NCBI GenBank assembly: GCA_025356735.1
Contig: JANXRT010000492.1
Location: 1 to 14,551, forward strand
Length of the DNA stretch: 14,551 bases
Direction: 5' to 3'
Source: Acetobacteraceae bacterium
GTDB lineage: Bacteria; Pseudomonadota; Alphaproteobacteria; Acetobacterales; Acetobacteraceae
Shown in pieces: positions 13,696 to 14,551 of the stretch. The notes under the pieces are model-generated. The model saw nothing but the letters and a program-made list of their open reading frames with translations. It had not been told where the DNA came from and made no database searches. Each line of letters begins with the position of its first letter. The stretch's first letter is position 1. A program made the translations under genes and the position numbers.

Positions 13696-13819
13696 GGTCG
13701 TTTATCCGGTGAAACGGCGATGCTACGTTGCGATCATGTCGCAACCCATGGCGCCGATGAGCCTCGCCGGGATCAAGCCCGACCTGCTGGAAGGCGCCTC
13801 GGCATGAGGGGGCCGGATC

Positions 13820-14551
13820 GTGCCTGACGGCTCCGTGCCCGGCCCGCCGCCGCTGTTCGCCGGCCTGAAGGTGATCGACTGCGCGACCTACATCGCGGCC
13901 CCCGGCGCCGCCACGATCCTGGCCGATTTCGGCGCCGACGTGATCAAGATCGAACCGCCGGGCGAGGGCGATCCGTGGCGCGGCCTGCACGCCCGCGCCG
14001 ATGTGCCCGGCGTGCCGCGGAGCCCGCATAACTTCCCGTATCTGGTCAACAACCGCAACAAGCGGGCGATCGTGATCGACCTCAAGCACGACCGCGGCCG
14101 GGCGATCCTCGAACGCCTGGTCGCCCGGTCCGACGTGTTCATCACCAACCTGCCGCTGCCCGTGCGCCAGCGGCTGCGGCTGCGCCACGCGGACTTCGCG
14201 GACAAATACCCCCGCCTGATCTACGGCTCGTTCACGGCTTACGGCGAGGATGGCGAGGAGGCCGGCAAGACCGGCTTCGACCTCACCGCCTATTGGGGCC
14301 GGTCCGGGTTGATGGACGAGGTCCGCGCCGACCGCATGGTTCCGCCCGCCTTCTCGGTGGCGGGGCTCGGCGACAACCCCAGCGGTATGGCGCTGTATGC
14401 CGGCATCGTCACGGCGCTGTATCAGCGCGCGACGACGGGGCTTGGCGGCGAGGTGCGTGCCTCGCTGCTCGGCAACGGCATGTGGGCCAACAGCTTCCTG
14501 ATCCAGGCCAGCCTGTGCGGGGCGGCGATCCCGCCGCGGCTTCCGCGGCAG
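13820..14551 (+). CDS. CaiB/BaiF family (class III) CoA-transferase, N-terminal part
   Basis: The frame is open from a GTG at 13820 to the window edge (244 codons; the C-terminal part is missing). Family features are the N-terminal block LKVIDCATYIAAPGAATILADFGADVIKIEPPGEGDPWR, read in order with the LADFGADVIKIE signature; then NKRAIVIDLKHDRGR, DVFITNLP, LIYGSFTAYG, and KTGFDLTAYWGRSGLM, whose Asp (about 157) matches the catalytic aspartate of formyl-CoA transferase. Class III enzymes move CoA between carboxylic acids through an Asp-bound thioester. The substrate is unknown. The GTG has an excellent ribosome site, GAGGGGG, seven bases upstream, and an in-frame stop at 13805 excludes an earlier start. 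Confidence 0.92.
   Translation, partial: MPDGSVPGPPPLFAGLKVIDCATYIAAPGAATILADFGADVIKIEPPGEGDPWRGLHARADVPGVPRSPHNFPYLVNNRNKRAIVIDLKHDRGRAILERLVARSDVFITNLPLPVRQRLRLRHADFADKYPRLIYGSFTAYGEDGEEAGKTGFDLTAYWGRSGLMDEVRADRMVPPAFSVAGLGDNPSGMALYAGIVTALYQRATTGLGGEVRASLLGNGMWANSFLIQASLCGAAIPPRLPRQ

Overview
The window is GC-rich DNA from an alphaproteobacterium, most likely Rhodospirillales/Acetobacteraceae. That placement is an inference from gene content (ApaG next to a MetZ-type sulfhydrylase, an EF-P/EpmB/SuhB cluster), from a SAM-II riboswitch (a class typical of alphaproteobacteria), from CTTGAC-type -35 boxes and from codon use. No sequence search was possible.

Left block, minus strand, about 1 to 6814. 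In the direction of transcription the genes are metZ (sulfhydrylase of methionine synthesis, preceded by a SAM-II riboswitch), apaG, folE (GTP cyclohydrolase I, probably with its own promoter), epmB (EF-P lysine aminomutase), efp, an inositol-monophosphatase-family gene, a secreted proline-rich OmpA-like protein, and a MotA/TolQ/ExbB-like inner-membrane protein cut by the left edge. Spacing is tight (2 bp between metZ and apaG, an ATGA overlap between the OmpA-like and MotA-like genes), so this looks like two or three long housekeeping operons. EpmB and EF-P form one functional pair. The OmpA-like and MotA-like proteins probably form an envelope pair.

Middle, about 6815 to 8369. A divergent intergenic region holds the metZ leader on the minus strand and a tRNA-Gly(CCC) on the plus strand. 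A Rieske-type ring-hydroxylating oxygenase alpha subunit follows only 32 bp after the tRNA. Its last codons lie inside a GC-rich palindromic repeat whose second copy sits just after folE.

Right block, about 8370 to 13595. Here are a prokaryotic cytochrome b561 (minus), a divergent membrane family-2 glycosyltransferase (plus), and a two-component pair on the minus strand (a LuxR/NarL-type response regulator overlapping by ATGA a six-helix hybrid histidine kinase). A PEP-CTERM exported protein is transcribed divergently from the pair. The 123-bp region between them is unusually AT-rich and carries a perfect TTTAGG-N8-CCTAAA inverted repeat, a candidate operator. A strong 14-bp hairpin terminator ends the PEP-CTERM gene.

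Right edge, 13820 onward: the N-terminal 244 codons of a class III CaiB/BaiF CoA-transferase.

No CRISPR array, transposase, integrase or phage gene was seen, and no gap between genes exceeds 300 bp. The most interesting points are the metZ leader (riboswitch plus competing GGAGC/GCUCC pairings at the start codon), the sense-oriented palindromic repeat at two gene ends, the missing conventional start of epmB, and the two-component/PEP-CTERM divergent unit. I see no convincing evidence of a wholly new system.
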